The position numbers and the translations under genes were made by a program. 18,442 bases of DNA, from assembly GCA_024648655.1 (NCBI GenBank), contig JAGGDZ010000533.1, positions 1 through 18,442 on the forward strand, written 5' to 3'. A model generated the notes under the pieces. The model was not told the DNA's origin and ran no database searches. It was given only the letters and a program-made list of their open reading frames with translations. The stretch comes from Chloroflexota bacterium (lineage in GTDB: Bacteria; Chloroflexota; Dehalococcoidia; Lucifugimonadales; JADFKI01). Positions within the stretch are counted from its first letter, which is position 1; each line of letters begins with the position of its first letter. Below, in pieces: positions 1 to 7,002 of this stretch.

Positions 1-961
1 TGAATACATAGTAGAGGTCAGTAACGGTAACGCTCGTGCCCCCCGCCTGACGTAGTCGATTCACAGCCTCGGTCAGCCTGCTCTTCCTCACTATCACGGT
101 AGCGGCGTACCATCCGACTCCGTCTTGGGCATACACTTTGGCTATCGTGGGTCCACGAAGGCCACTGATGTCCGTATGTTCCAGAACTTGCCGCGCGACA
201 TCCTCTGGCGTTTCCCCGCGCATATTCGCGGTTATGCTGTAATACGCGCGCGAGCGCAGATGCCCTTCCACCACATCCACAAGCGTCTTCGCGCTGTCCA
301 GCTTTCGAGGGTCTTCACTCAATAGACGCCGGTTGCTGACAAGACATGCCTGCGATGAGATGATCGTCCCGCCCGTTATGGTCTTTAGCCGGTTCTCACG
401 CATGGTAGTACCACTTTCCGACACATCCGCGATCATGTCCGCAAAGCCCATAGCCACTGCCGCCTCCAACGTCCCGCTCGAATGCACAAGCGAGAACAAG
501 TTGATGCCGCTTCTTAGCAGGAAGCGCTCCACGAGGCGAGGGTACTTCGTTACGATTCGCAGGTCCCGCCCCTGTTGGCGGAACTCCATCGACAAGTCTG
601 CAAGGTCTGCCAGCGACACTACATCCACCCACGAGTCCGGCACTCCCAGCACCAGCCGACATCTACCAAAACCCAGGTCGTCTATTACGATCCCGGAATC
701 GCCGCCTTCGCTTCGCATCTCCAAATATCGGTCTAGCCCCACTATGCCGAGGTCCGCGCTGCCTTCCTCGACCTTTGGCGTAATGTCTGCGCCTCGTTGA
801 AATAACACAGTCACGCCGGGTAAAGCAGGAATGTCTGCTATATAGCGGCGACTATTGCTCCGCGATACGCCAATCCCGCATGAGCGCAGAAACGCTTGTG
901 TAGGCTCGAACAGAGCACCGTCGCTCGATATGGCAAGCCGAAGACCGCCGTTAAGCGCCAT
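1..961 (-). CDS. hisG: ATP phosphoribosyltransferase, long form (partial, 3' end outside window)
   Basis: Catalyses the first step of histidine biosynthesis, joining PRPP and ATP to phosphoribosyl-ATP in the cytoplasm. The reading frame is open for 320 residues from the ATG at 961 and leaves the left edge without a stop. Residues 1-215 read as the periplasmic-binding-like catalytic domain: GSADLGIVGLDRY near 68, HSSGTLEAAVAMGFADMIAD near 160-179, and the PRPP-binding loop SESGTT at 181-186. Residues 235-320 match the C-terminal regulatory domain of long-form HisG (SITANMRGETPEDVA, then GLRGPTIAKVY and RLRQAGG). The protein must end soon after the edge, since long forms are about 290-330 residues. 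The start overlaps the end of hisZ by 11 bases, so translational coupling is likely. Having both a long HisG and HisZ is unusual and is discussed in the findings. Confidence 0.93.
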   Translation of the reverse strand, partial: MALNGGLRLAISSDGALFEPTQAFLRSCGIGVSRSNSRRYIADIPALPGVTVLFQRGADITPKVEEGSADLGIVGLDRYLEMRSEGGDSGIVIDDLGFGRCRLVLGVPDSWVDVVSLADLADLSMEFRQQGRDLRIVTKYPRLVERFLLRSGINLFSLVHSSGTLEAAVAMGFADMIADVSESGTTMRENRLKTITGGTIISSQACLVSNRRLLSEDPRKLDSAKTLVDVVEGHLRSRAYYSITANMRGETPEDVARQVLEHTDISGLRGPTIAKVYAQDGVGWYAATVIVRKSRLTEAVNRLRQAGGTSVTVTDLYYVF

Positions 962-2210
962 TTGTTCCCACTCCCATAGCTGCCTGTGTGCCGCTTTGAA
1001 GCGTATCCAGCAGTGTATTCACATTATATGCAAAGCCCATTGCCGGGACGCTGTCGCTCCCACCTAGGGCTTGCACCAGGTCGTCGTACCTGCCACCACC
1101 GCCAAGCGCTGCGCCCTCGTCCCCTATTAGCTCGAAAATTACGCCCGTATAATACGATATGCCTCTCGCCATTCCCATGTCCAGATCAACCCGAGACTCT
1201 GCGATGCTCATGTCAGAGCTTCGTTCGAGCAGCATTTGTATGCTGTCCAATGGAGCCGCATCCACGCCGCAGGCAACGACGGCCTCTCGCGCGGACTGCA
1301 ATGTGGCTTCTGGCTCACCGCTCATGCCGGAGAACTTCGACGCAAGGTTGAGCGCCCGTTCGAACTCCTCCGGACAGTTCGCCTGACGCACCTTGCTGAG
1401 AAGCCGAGCGATGATGTGGTCGGTCGTCCGTCTGCCCATTGGTTCGGGCATCGACTCCCTGAGCACGCCGTGTATAAACTCTTCGGCGGACTCAGTGCTC
1501 ATGCTCTCCAATGCGGACTCCAGTCCCAACCCGAGGTCCATGCTGCTGCCGCTAAGCAATCCTACGTCGCCTGCGTGCTTCATCAGACCATCGACCTCGA
1601 TGACGCCCTCTCCAAGAGCGCCCATATTCCCAATGATGAATAGTTTGGCAGGCTCCGAAAGTCCGAAGGCGTCCAGAAGACTATGCAGCACACCGAGGTG
1701 CCCAATTCGCAGTCTGAAGCTGTCAAGTCCCAGCCTTTGCAGACCAGACACGGCGAGCGACACAATCTCGACATCAGCGTCGTCGCCTCCCACTCCAACC
1801 AGTTCGGCGCCGGATTGCGTGAACTGGCGGTAGCTTCCCTGCTCTGCCGGAGCGTATCTGAAGACCGGTCCACTGTATTGCCAGCGCACGGGAAGCGTCA
1901 GAGTTGCCTCATTGTCAACGAAGTGGCGGATTACGGAGGATGTGAATTCAGGACGCAGGCTGACGGGCGTACCGCCGGGGTCGGTGAAGTTGTACATCCG
2001 TCCCGCAAGATCGCCGCCTGCTTTTCGCACAAAAAGCTCAGTCTCCTCGAGCAGCGGTGTATCTATGGGTTCATAACCTCGCGAACTCAGATGAGAACGC
2101 AGGTTGGCAAGCACGTCGTCGCTGCGCTTCCACGCCTTTGAGTCGAGGTCGCCCATTCCGACCAAGCCTCGAATCTGCCTACTTACGCTACGATCCCGCA
2201 GTTGATTCAC
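951..2210 (-). CDS. hisZ: HisZ-like ATP phosphoribosyltransferase regulatory subunit (class II aaRS core)
   Basis: A 419-residue paralogue of histidyl-tRNA synthetase. Class II features are visible in order: TPLLEETELF near 51-60, LRPEFTSSVIR near 85-95, motif 2 FRYAPAEQGSYRQFTQSG near 117-134, ARGISYYTG near 348, and motif 3 GGGGRYDDL at 370-378. The chain stops about 40 residues after motif 3, so the anticodon-binding domain that a true HisRS carries at its C-terminus is missing. That absence, and the direct junction with hisG, is why I call it HisZ, the partner that activates ATP phosphoribosyltransferase. The region between motif 2 and motif 3 is long. The residues aligning with HisRS Glu (LRPE) and Arg (ARG before YYTG) are kept, so residual or different catalytic activity cannot be excluded. 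It is first in the visible his transcription unit. The start at 2210 fits the usual N-terminal extension, but no strong Shine-Dalgarno sequence is obvious. Confidence 0.85.
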   Translation of the reverse strand: MNQLRDRSVSRQIRGLVGMGDLDSKAWKRSDDVLANLRSHLSSRGYEPIDTPLLEETELFVRKAGGDLAGRMYNFTDPGGTPVSLRPEFTSSVIRHFVDNEATLTLPVRWQYSGPVFRYAPAEQGSYRQFTQSGAELVGVGGDDADVEIVSLAVSGLQRLGLDSFRLRIGHLGVLHSLLDAFGLSEPAKLFIIGNMGALGEGVIEVDGLMKHAGDVGLLSGSSMDLGLGLESALESMSTESAEEFIHGVLRESMPEPMGRRTTDHIIARLLSKVRQANCPEEFERALNLASKFSGMSGEPEATLQSAREAVVACGVDAAPLDSIQMLLERSSDMSIAESRVDLDMGMARGISYYTGVIFELIGDEGAALGGGGRYDDLVQALGGSDSVPAMGFAYNVNTLLDTLQSGTQAAMGVGTNGA

Positions 2211-2226
2211 GCGACGCCCCGTCTAT

Positions 2227-2282
2227 CTTATAACCTGGCCCAAATACGACGCCATGTTCGCACTTTCACATATTAGTGTCAA
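2227..2282 (-). promoter_or_regulatory. possible promoter elements for hisZ-hisG
   Basis: The 142 bases between hisZ and the divergent degV start hold a perfect TTGACA on the minus strand (2282-2277) and a TATAAG (2232-2227) close to the hisZ start. The two are too far apart to act as one sigma-70 promoter. TTGACA with a 17-base spacer leads to a poor -10 (GAACAT), while TATAAG has no good -35. At least one probably drives the his genes, but I cannot choose. Confidence 0.25.
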
Positions 2283-2352
2283 CAAAAATCGTCCATTCCA
2301 TATAGGCATGTTAGACTTACACGCAATCCCATTCCGCTTGTGCAATTCGTCC

Positions 2353-3228
2353 ATGCCAATACTGCCGAAAGTCGCAATTATAGTTGACAGCGCCGCCTCT
2401 CTACCGGCCGGTTTTCCCGAGCGCCCAGGCTTCTTTGTCGTCCCTATGACGGTTACTATCGGCGGCGCCTCCTATCGCGACGGCATCGATATAACCCCAG
2501 CCGAGTTCTACAGCCGCCTCAGGAGCACATCTTCTTCGCCAACGACGTCGGCACCGCCTTCTGCCGCTTATCTCGACGCATTTTGCAGTGCAGCAGAACG
2601 GTACGAGTCTATACTCTGCATCACCGCGGGAGGACGATTCAGCTCTTCGTTCGACTCAGCCGCTGCCGCCGTTGAAGAATTCCGCCGACGGTTTCCTGCC
2701 GTTGAAATCCGCATTCTCGACTCACTATCTGCCGCAGGCTCTCAAGGTCTCGCCGCGCTTCAAGCATGGCGTGAGGCGCAGCAAGGCGCAACCCTTGCAA
2801 GAGTGGAAATGAACGCCATGCGCGTGGTAGAGCGAGTCTCCCTCCTGGCATTCGTGGACACGCTGCGATACCTGCATCGCGGCGGGCGCGTCCCTCTTGC
2901 CGCGTACATAGGCGCTTCCCTGATGATGATCAAACCCTTATTCAGATTGCACCATTCGGAAATCGCAACGGTGGCGCGCCCGCGAACCCGCCGCACTGCT
3001 ATCCGTCGCATGCTCGAACTCATGAAGGAAGAGGCAGGAGCCGCTCCGCTCCACGCAACCGTGATGCACGCGGACGCCGCTAAAGACGCCGAATCCATCA
3101 GACAGAGCGTTGACGATGACTTCGACTGTGCCGAGCTGTATGTCAGTGAGTTTACACCCGCAATGGGCGCACACATCGGTCCCGGACTACTGGGCGTCGC
3201 CTTCTGGTCCGAATCACCTAGCTCTTAA
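2353..3228 (+). CDS. DegV family protein (fatty-acid binding)
   Basis: DegV proteins bind a long-chain fatty acid; in some bacteria they serve as FakB subunits that present it to the kinase FakA. From the ATG at 2353 the product is 291 residues, the usual size, and starts with the family signature KVAIIVDSAASLP. Further family marks are MTVTIGGASYRDGIDITPAEFY (31-53), the TTSAPPS segment (64-70) where most members have TSQPS, the glycine/serine loop TAGGRFSSSFDSA (91-103), the LRYLHRGGRVP segment, and the C-terminal GAHIGPGLLGVAFW. The frame stays open upstream to an ATG at 2254, but those 33 residues do not look like DegV, so the later start is preferred despite no clear ribosome binding site. 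No FakA-type kinase gene is in the window. The usual Ser/Thr lipid ligands are only approximately matched, so the ligand is uncertain. Confidence 0.88.
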   Translation: MPILPKVAIIVDSAASLPAGFPERPGFFVVPMTVTIGGASYRDGIDITPAEFYSRLRSTSSSPTTSAPPSAAYLDAFCSAAERYESILCITAGGRFSSSFDSAAAAVEEFRRRFPAVEIRILDSLSAAGSQGLAALQAWREAQQGATLARVEMNAMRVVERVSLLAFVDTLRYLHRGGRVPLAAYIGASLMMIKPLFRLHHSEIATVARPRTRRTAIRRMLELMKEEAGAAPLHATVMHADAAKDAESIRQSVDDDFDCAELYVSEFTPAMGAHIGPGLLGVAFWSESPSS

Positions 3229-3269
3229 TTCTAACCGTCCTACGCATCATGTTAGTTCCTGTTTTCCGT

Positions 3270-3298
3270 TTGACACTTCAAGCCCTCTGCTATACATT
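3270..3298 (+). promoter_or_regulatory. sigma-70-type promoter for the CocE-like hydrolase
   Basis: A perfect TTGACA (3270-3275) is followed after 17 bases by TACATT (3293-3298, four of six consensus bases). A start near 3305 would give a short leader carrying the Shine-Dalgarno GGAGG about 10 bases before the ATG at 3325. Confidence 0.55.
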
Positions 3299-3324
3299 CG
3301 CAGAAACCAATTGGAGGTAACACA

Positions 3325-5079
3325 ATGGCAGGACCCTACTCTATCAAAGCCGACTTCAATGTTCCCATTCAGATGCGAGACGGCACCACAACCTATGCCG
3401 ACATCTTCAGGCCGGACGCTCCGGGCGAGCAGTTCCCCGTGCTTCTAACCCGAACGCCTTACGACAAGAGCAGCCCACAGAACCGCACCGGCACCCTCGA
3501 TGTAGTGCGCGCCGCGATGAGCGGATATGCTGCCGTTGTCCAGGATGTGCGGGGTCGTTTCACTTCGGAGGGCGAATTCTACACCTTCGTGAACGAAATC
3601 AACGACGGTTACGACTCCATAGAGTGGCTTGCCTCTCAGCCGTGGAGTACCGGGAAGGTCGGCACATTCGGCATATCCTATGTCGGCGCGACCCAGTGGC
3701 TCGCTGCCAAGTCGCTGCCGCCATCGTTGACCGCCATAGCTCCGGGCTTCACAGCGCACGACTATCATGAAGGCTGGGCATGGCAGGGCGGCGCTTTTGA
3801 GCTTGGCTTCAATCTGTCATGGTCAATCGGCGCGCTCTCCAGCGCTAACTGGGCAACTTTGTCGCAGAGAATCAATAAGGACATCAGCGATGTGAACGCT
3901 CTCATCGCATCGAAAGATGCGCTCGAAGGCGGCTTCTCCTACCTGCCAATGCAAGAGTTGCCCGACCTCAAGGAAGGCGTAGCTCCATACTATTACGACT
4001 GGCTATCCCACGCCGACTACGACGACTACTGGAAGAAAGTCTGCATCGCTGAGTCCCACTCCGAAATCGCCATTCCCGCTTTCAACGTCGGCGGCTGGTA
4101 CGATATCTTCCTCGGCGGTACCATCGGCAACTACCGGGGCATGCGCGCCAACGGCGCATCGGAAATCGCCCGCAGCGGCCAACGCCTGCTCATCGGGCCA
4201 TGGATACACTCCGGGTCCGCGCCCGCAGTCTCCGGTGAGTACAACTTCGGCACCCGAGCGGCAGCCGCAGCCATAGACCTACCCGGCGAATTCCTCCGTT
4301 ACTACGACCACCACCTCAAGGGCGAGGACAACGGCGTGCCCAACGACCAGCCCGTCCGCGTCTTCGTCATGGGCGTAAACGAATGGCGATACGAAGACGA
4401 TTGGCCTCTGGAACGCGCCGAGGATGTCAAGTACTACCTGCACAGCGGCGGGCGCGCCAACACTCTCAACGGCGACGGCAGCCTCAGCCCCGAGTCCCCC
4501 GGCGACGAGCCGCCCGATGTCTTCGTGTACAACCCGATAGATCCGGTGCCTACCAGCGGTGGAGGCCTGTGCTGCGACCCAGCGTTCATGGCGCCCGGTG
4601 CATTCGACCAGCGCCCCATCGAGTCGCGCGCTGACGTTCTTGTCTATTCAACGCCTCCGATGGAGCAGGATACCGAGGTCACGGGCCCAATCACCGTTAC
4701 CCTCTATGCATCCACATCCGCTGTGGACACGGACTTCACTGCAAAGCTCGTCGATGTAGAGCCGGACGGCTACGCCCGCAACCTTACCGATGGCATCGTC
4801 CGCGCTCGCTATCGCACGCCACGCACGCCGGCATCATTCGTCACACCCGGCGATGTTGTCGAGTACAGCATTGATCTCTGGGCAACCGCAAATGTGTTCA
4901 AAAAGGGACACCGAATCCGAGTGGAAATCTCGTCGAGCAACTTCCCCCGTTTCGACCGCAGCATGAACACTGGCGGCACGATCGGAGAAGAGGGCACATT
5001 CGCCTCCGCGCTCCAGACCGTTCACCATTCCGCCGCGCACCCTTCGCACATCACCCTACCCGTAGTTCCTCGCGCATAG
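3325..5079 (+). CDS. CocE/NonD family alpha/beta hydrolase
   Basis: A 584-residue serine hydrolase of the X-Pro dipeptidyl-peptidase (S15)/cocaine esterase group, which cleaves ester or amide bonds. The start follows a clear GGAGG. The N-terminal hydrolase domain carries IQMRDGTTTYADIFRP (15-30), the oxyanion and core segment VVQDVRGRF (71-79), the nucleophile elbow GTFGISYVGAT (Ser118), the acid GGWYDIFLGGT (Asp260) and the histidine LLIGPWIHSG (His295), so the Ser-Asp-His triad is complete. From about residue 340 to the end is the beta-rich X-Pro C-terminal domain (VTGPITVTLYASTSAVDTDFTAKLVDVEPDG, then GHRIRVEISSSNFPRFDRS). No signal peptide is visible, so it is probably cytoplasmic. Substrate is unknown; S15-related labels in this family often do not reflect peptidase activity. 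A 12-bp tandem duplication spans its stop codon. Confidence 0.92.
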   Translation: MAGPYSIKADFNVPIQMRDGTTTYADIFRPDAPGEQFPVLLTRTPYDKSSPQNRTGTLDVVRAAMSGYAAVVQDVRGRFTSEGEFYTFVNEINDGYDSIEWLASQPWSTGKVGTFGISYVGATQWLAAKSLPPSLTAIAPGFTAHDYHEGWAWQGGAFELGFNLSWSIGALSSANWATLSQRINKDISDVNALIASKDALEGGFSYLPMQELPDLKEGVAPYYYDWLSHADYDDYWKKVCIAESHSEIAIPAFNVGGWYDIFLGGTIGNYRGMRANGASEIARSGQRLLIGPWIHSGSAPAVSGEYNFGTRAAAAAIDLPGEFLRYYDHHLKGEDNGVPNDQPVRVFVMGVNEWRYEDDWPLERAEDVKYYLHSGGRANTLNGDGSLSPESPGDEPPDVFVYNPIDPVPTSGGGLCCDPAFMAPGAFDQRPIESRADVLVYSTPPMEQDTEVTGPITVTLYASTSAVDTDFTAKLVDVEPDGYARNLTDGIVRARYRTPRTPASFVTPGDVVEYSIDLWATANVFKKGHRIRVEISSSNFPRFDRSMNTGGTIGEEGTFASALQTVHHSAAHPSHITLPVVPRA

Positions 5080-5096
5080 CACCTCGCATAGCACCT
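5073..5096 (+). repeat. 12-bp perfect tandem duplication over a stop codon
   Basis: CGCATAGCACCT occurs twice in direct contact (5073-5084 and 5085-5096). The first copy contains the TAG stop of the hydrolase gene and the second supplies an in-frame second TAG. This looks like a recent replication-slippage event with no effect on the protein. Confidence 0.8.
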
Positions 5097-5107
5097 ATTG
5101 CAGATTT

Positions 5108-5133
5108 GGGGCAGGCAGTAGAGAGCCTGCCCC
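5108..5133. terminator. 9-bp hairpin between hydrolase and cupin genes
   Basis: GGGGCAGGC (5108-5116) pairs perfectly with GCCTGCCCC (5125-5133) across an 8-base loop. It lies 28 bases after the hydrolase stop. No U-tract follows on either strand, so it may be a processing or attenuating stem rather than a classical intrinsic terminator. It shares the GGCAGGC/GCCTGCC stem core with the hairpin at 5482-5503. Confidence 0.5.
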
Positions 5134-5153
5134 GCAAAATTCCAGGACTTCTC

Positions 5154-5471
5154 GTGAATCTCTTCGATCTCCCAGACCCACTCCCCGATGATGAAGAGTT
5201 TACAGAGTTACTTCGCTCCAAAGACCTGAGAGTCGAACGCATTGTGTCCTCCGGCCAGACCACACCACCAGGCGAATGGTACGATCAGGAGCAGGACGAA
5301 TGGGTAGCTTTGATACAGGGTGAAGCCGTCATCGAATACGAGAATGGCGGAAAACTGAGACTATCCGCCGGCGACCACGTGTTGCTGCCTGCCCATTGCC
5401 GCCACTGCGTCGCCTACACCAGCAGTGACCCTCCGTGCATATGGATTGCCGTCTTCGGCAATTTGGCATGA
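5154..5471 (+). CDS. small cupin-domain protein
   Basis: A 105-residue single-domain cupin: a small beta-barrel that usually binds one metal ion and serves as an enzyme or sensor. The first conserved block is GEWYDQEQDEWVALIQGEA and the second is LSAGDHVLLPAHCRHCVAY, where the two histidines of PAHCRH are the best metal-ligand candidates. The first block has WYDQ..DEW rather than the usual HxH, as in a recognised subgroup of short cupins. I chose GTG at 5154 because AGGA sits 6 bases upstream. An upstream TTG at 5107 region is in frame but would require translating through the 5108-5133 hairpin. It follows the hydrolase gene in the same direction and may be co-transcribed if the hairpin is leaky. 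Function unknown. Confidence 0.78.
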   Translation: MNLFDLPDPLPDDEEFTELLRSKDLRVERIVSSGQTTPPGEWYDQEQDEWVALIQGEAVIEYENGGKLRLSAGDHVLLPAHCRHCVAYTSSDPPCIWIAVFGNLA

Positions 5472-5481
5472 AGACAAAAGC

Positions 5482-5503
5482 GGCAGGCTTGAAAAAGCCT
5501 GCC
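5482..5503 (-). terminator. intrinsic terminator of tRNA-Arg (bidirectional hairpin)
   Basis: GGCAGGCTT (5482-5490) pairs with AAGCCTGCC (5495-5503) around a four-base GAAA loop (as read on the plus strand). On the minus strand the stem is followed by GCTTTTGTCTT and lies 20 bases past the tRNA-Arg CCA end. On the plus strand it lies 10 bases past the cupin stop but is followed by a poor U-tract. It therefore best serves the tRNA gene and may also stop cupin transcription. Confidence 0.65.
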
Positions 5504-5523
5504 TTGGACACTTGGGGAGGTTC

Positions 5524-5599
5524 TGGCGCGCCTGAAGGGATTCGAACCCCCAACCCTCGGTTCCGAAGACCGATGCTCTGTCCATTGAGCTACAGGCGC
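5524..5599 (-). tRNA. tRNA-Arg (anticodon TCG), CCA encoded
   Basis: A complete cloverleaf reads on the minus strand: acceptor GCGCCTG (5599-5593) with CAGGCGC, D arm GCTC/GAGC with loop AATGGACA, anticodon stem TCGGT/ACCGA with loop CTTCGGA (anticodon TCG), T loop TTCGAAT, discriminator G and an encoded CCA (5526-5524). The T stem contains two G-T pairs. It decodes CGA and probably other CGN arginine codons. Confidence 0.97.
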
Positions 5600-5614
5600 A
5601 CAGCGTTCATCATC

Positions 5615-5642
5615 ATTATAGCAGGTGTTTTCTACTTGTCAT
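5615..5642 (-). promoter_or_regulatory. promoter of tRNA-Arg
   Basis: On the minus strand a perfect TATAAT (5620-5615) stands 16 bases after ATGACA (5642-5637, five of six bases of TTGACA). Transcription would begin about 8 bases before the tRNA 5' end. The -35 hexamer lies inside the REP-like motif at 5637-5663. Confidence 0.65.
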
Positions 5643-5663
5643 TCCAAGCGCAGCGAAGAATCT
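5637..5663 (+). repeat. REP-like intergenic motif (TGTCATTCCAAGCG...GAAGAATCT)
   Basis: The stretch beginning TGTCATTCCAAGCGCAGCG and ending AAGAATCT resembles a short imperfectly palindromic motif (TCATTC-GAGCG-AGCG-GAATCT type) that I recall as abundant between genes in several bacterial genomes. Only one copy is in this window, so its repetitive nature is recalled rather than seen. Confidence 0.45.
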
Positions 5664-5700
5664 AAAATCCTCCCCACCCTATACACTTTTCCAGTTTCAC

Positions 5701-6846
5701 TTAGAGCTTTGCAATCACATCTCTGAAATTCTCGCTGCCCCTCGACCGCAGACTCATATCCTCCCGTACTTCAAGGTCCCCGGCATCCTCCAGCAGTTCG
5801 ATGTGAGCGACTATCTCCGACAGCGCCATATACAGGTTGCCGCCAATCAGCTTGCGCCGTGCGAAGACGCCTCGCGTGATGTGTTCTAGGGACGTCGGCT
5901 CCGTGCCCATCCTGTGCAGAATCCTCCCCAGCCGCACGACGTGATGCTGCAATATGTCCTCTGCCCGTTCCGTCGTCTCGAAGTTGAACTTACCCTTGCT
6001 GAAGAAACGGTGCGCCGGCAGCACTGCCACACCCTCTCCTAGATTCGCTATCAGCCGCAGCGACCGTAGATAAGTTTCCAACCCGTATATATCGTCCTCG
6101 CAATGGTAGTGCAATGGCACCTTGTTCCGAATCTCAGGGCTGAACCGGGCCTTGGTCGTGGGATGCGGTGTTATCTCCGGCAGCACATGGTCGCCCGTGA
6201 AGACCAGCCCGTCCAGAGTGACGCAAATCTCGTCCGGGGAATGCCCAGGCGCATGCATGAATCCCAGATCGCCCGAACTGTCGTCATCCCGTACGCTGCG
6301 ACTCACTTGAAACCGCCGCCGCGTCTCCACATATCGCCTCTGTCGGTCCGCGTACCCTGTGGACTGCCGCGCGGCTTCTGCCGAGTTGCTGACTCGGTCC
6401 GCATTTACCACTCTCTGCATCTCGCGCTGCAACGGAGAAGACGGATTGCGCTGTATGTCCCATGGATTGTACTGGAGAAGGTGAGTGTAGATGTCGTGCG
6501 CCCAGATTTCCGCCTCCGCTTCTTGAGCAAGCTGCCCCGCGGCGCCGTCGTGGTCCTGGTGCCCGTGAGTGATGAGCACGCGCTCGATGTCGCGCACCTG
6601 GTAGCCAGTCGCCTCCACGCCGTCCGCCAGATGCCGGTACGATCCCGTAGCGCCTGCGTCAATCATGGTCATCCCATTATTCTCGAACAGGTACGCCCAA
6701 GTTGGCCCCGTGCGGGAATCGTTGTCCTGCGGCACGCCTATGGCGTAGATGCGTCTCCCCTGTTCTGTCTCCAGACGGACGACCATCCGGTTGCCGTCCG
6801 AATCGCCTGCGCGCACCGTTATAACGTCTCTGAACTGGGAAGTCAA
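5701..6846 (-). CDS. MBL-fold metallohydrolase, LACTB2-like with C-terminal winged helix
   Basis: A two-metal MBL hydrolase of 381 residues. The metal motif is complete: THGHQDH (His94, His96, Asp98, His99), HAPGHS (His202), FTGDH (Asp219) and LPAHR (His279). After the hydrolase core, residues about 310-365 (RMGTEPTSLEHITRGVFARR.. to HIELLEDAGDLEV) resemble the small winged-helix tail of the LACTB2/glyoxalase-II-like group. Human LACTB2 is an endoribonuclease; other members are hydrolases of unknown substrate. I chose TTG at 6846 because GGAGA stands 6 bases upstream. The frame is open further upstream, but those codons run through the tRNA-His gene and cannot be coding. A later ATG at 6786 is an alternative. 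No hairpin terminator separates it from tRNA-His, so the two may share a transcript. It has a long insert (about residues 110-195) compared with LACTB2. Confidence 0.86.
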   Translation of the reverse strand: MTSQFRDVITVRAGDSDGNRMVVRLETEQGRRIYAIGVPQDNDSRTGPTWAYLFENNGMTMIDAGATGSYRHLADGVEATGYQVRDIERVLITHGHQDHDGAAGQLAQEAEAEIWAHDIYTHLLQYNPWDIQRNPSSPLQREMQRVVNADRVSNSAEAARQSTGYADRQRRYVETRRRFQVSRSVRDDDSSGDLGFMHAPGHSPDEICVTLDGLVFTGDHVLPEITPHPTTKARFSPEIRNKVPLHYHCEDDIYGLETYLRSLRLIANLGEGVAVLPAHRFFSKGKFNFETTERAEDILQHHVVRLGRILHRMGTEPTSLEHITRGVFARRKLIGGNLYMALSEIVAHIELLEDAGDLEVREDMSLRSRGSENFRDVIAKL

Positions 6847-6913
6847 AGCAGGTCTCCGTTCTGGGTCAAAATCGCGCAATTTGGCACGGAAGACATAATA
6901 GTGGGATAGAAGG

Positions 6914-6990
6914 TGGGGTGGGTGAGGAGATTTGAACTCCCGATCTCCAGGGCCACAACCTGGCGCCTTAACCGCTGGGCCACACCCACC
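6914..6990 (-). tRNA. tRNA-His (anticodon GTG), CCA encoded
   Basis: Minus-strand cloverleaf: acceptor GTGGGTG (6989-6983) with CACCCAC, preceded by the extra G-1 (6990) typical of tRNA-His that pairs with C73. D arm GCCC/AGGC with one mismatch, anticodon stem CCAGG/CCTGG with loop TTGTGGC (anticodon GTG), T arm GGGAG-TTCAAAT-CTCCT, then C73 and an encoded CCA (6916-6914). Confidence 0.97.
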
Positions 6991-7002
6991 GCGCACAACT
7001 CG

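Noticed and set aside
333..800. 155-codon open frame on the plus strand
   Set aside because: It is antisense to hisG, whose minus-strand translation shows clear family motifs; the plus-strand product is Ser/Pro/Arg-rich with no domain.
951..2210. Assignment as a functional histidyl-tRNA synthetase (hisS)
   Set aside because: The C-terminal anticodon-binding domain is absent and the gene is fused by overlap to hisG.
5106..5153. Upstream TTG start for the cupin
   Set aside because: It would translate the 5108-5133 hairpin and lacks a ribosome site; GTG 5154 has AGGA at the right distance.
6103..6909. 268-codon open frame on the plus strand
   Set aside because: Antisense to the LACTB2-like MBL gene with its full metal motif; it has no recognisable domain.
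5524..6990. tRNA genes as integration sites of a genomic island
   Set aside because: No integrase, second tRNA fragment or shift to foreign genes lies between or beside them; the Xer fragment at the right edge looks like a housekeeping recombinase.
6847..6996. N-terminal extension of the LACTB2-like protein
   Set aside because: The frame is open, but it passes through the tRNA-His gene; a TTG with a good ribosome site at 6846 is preferred.
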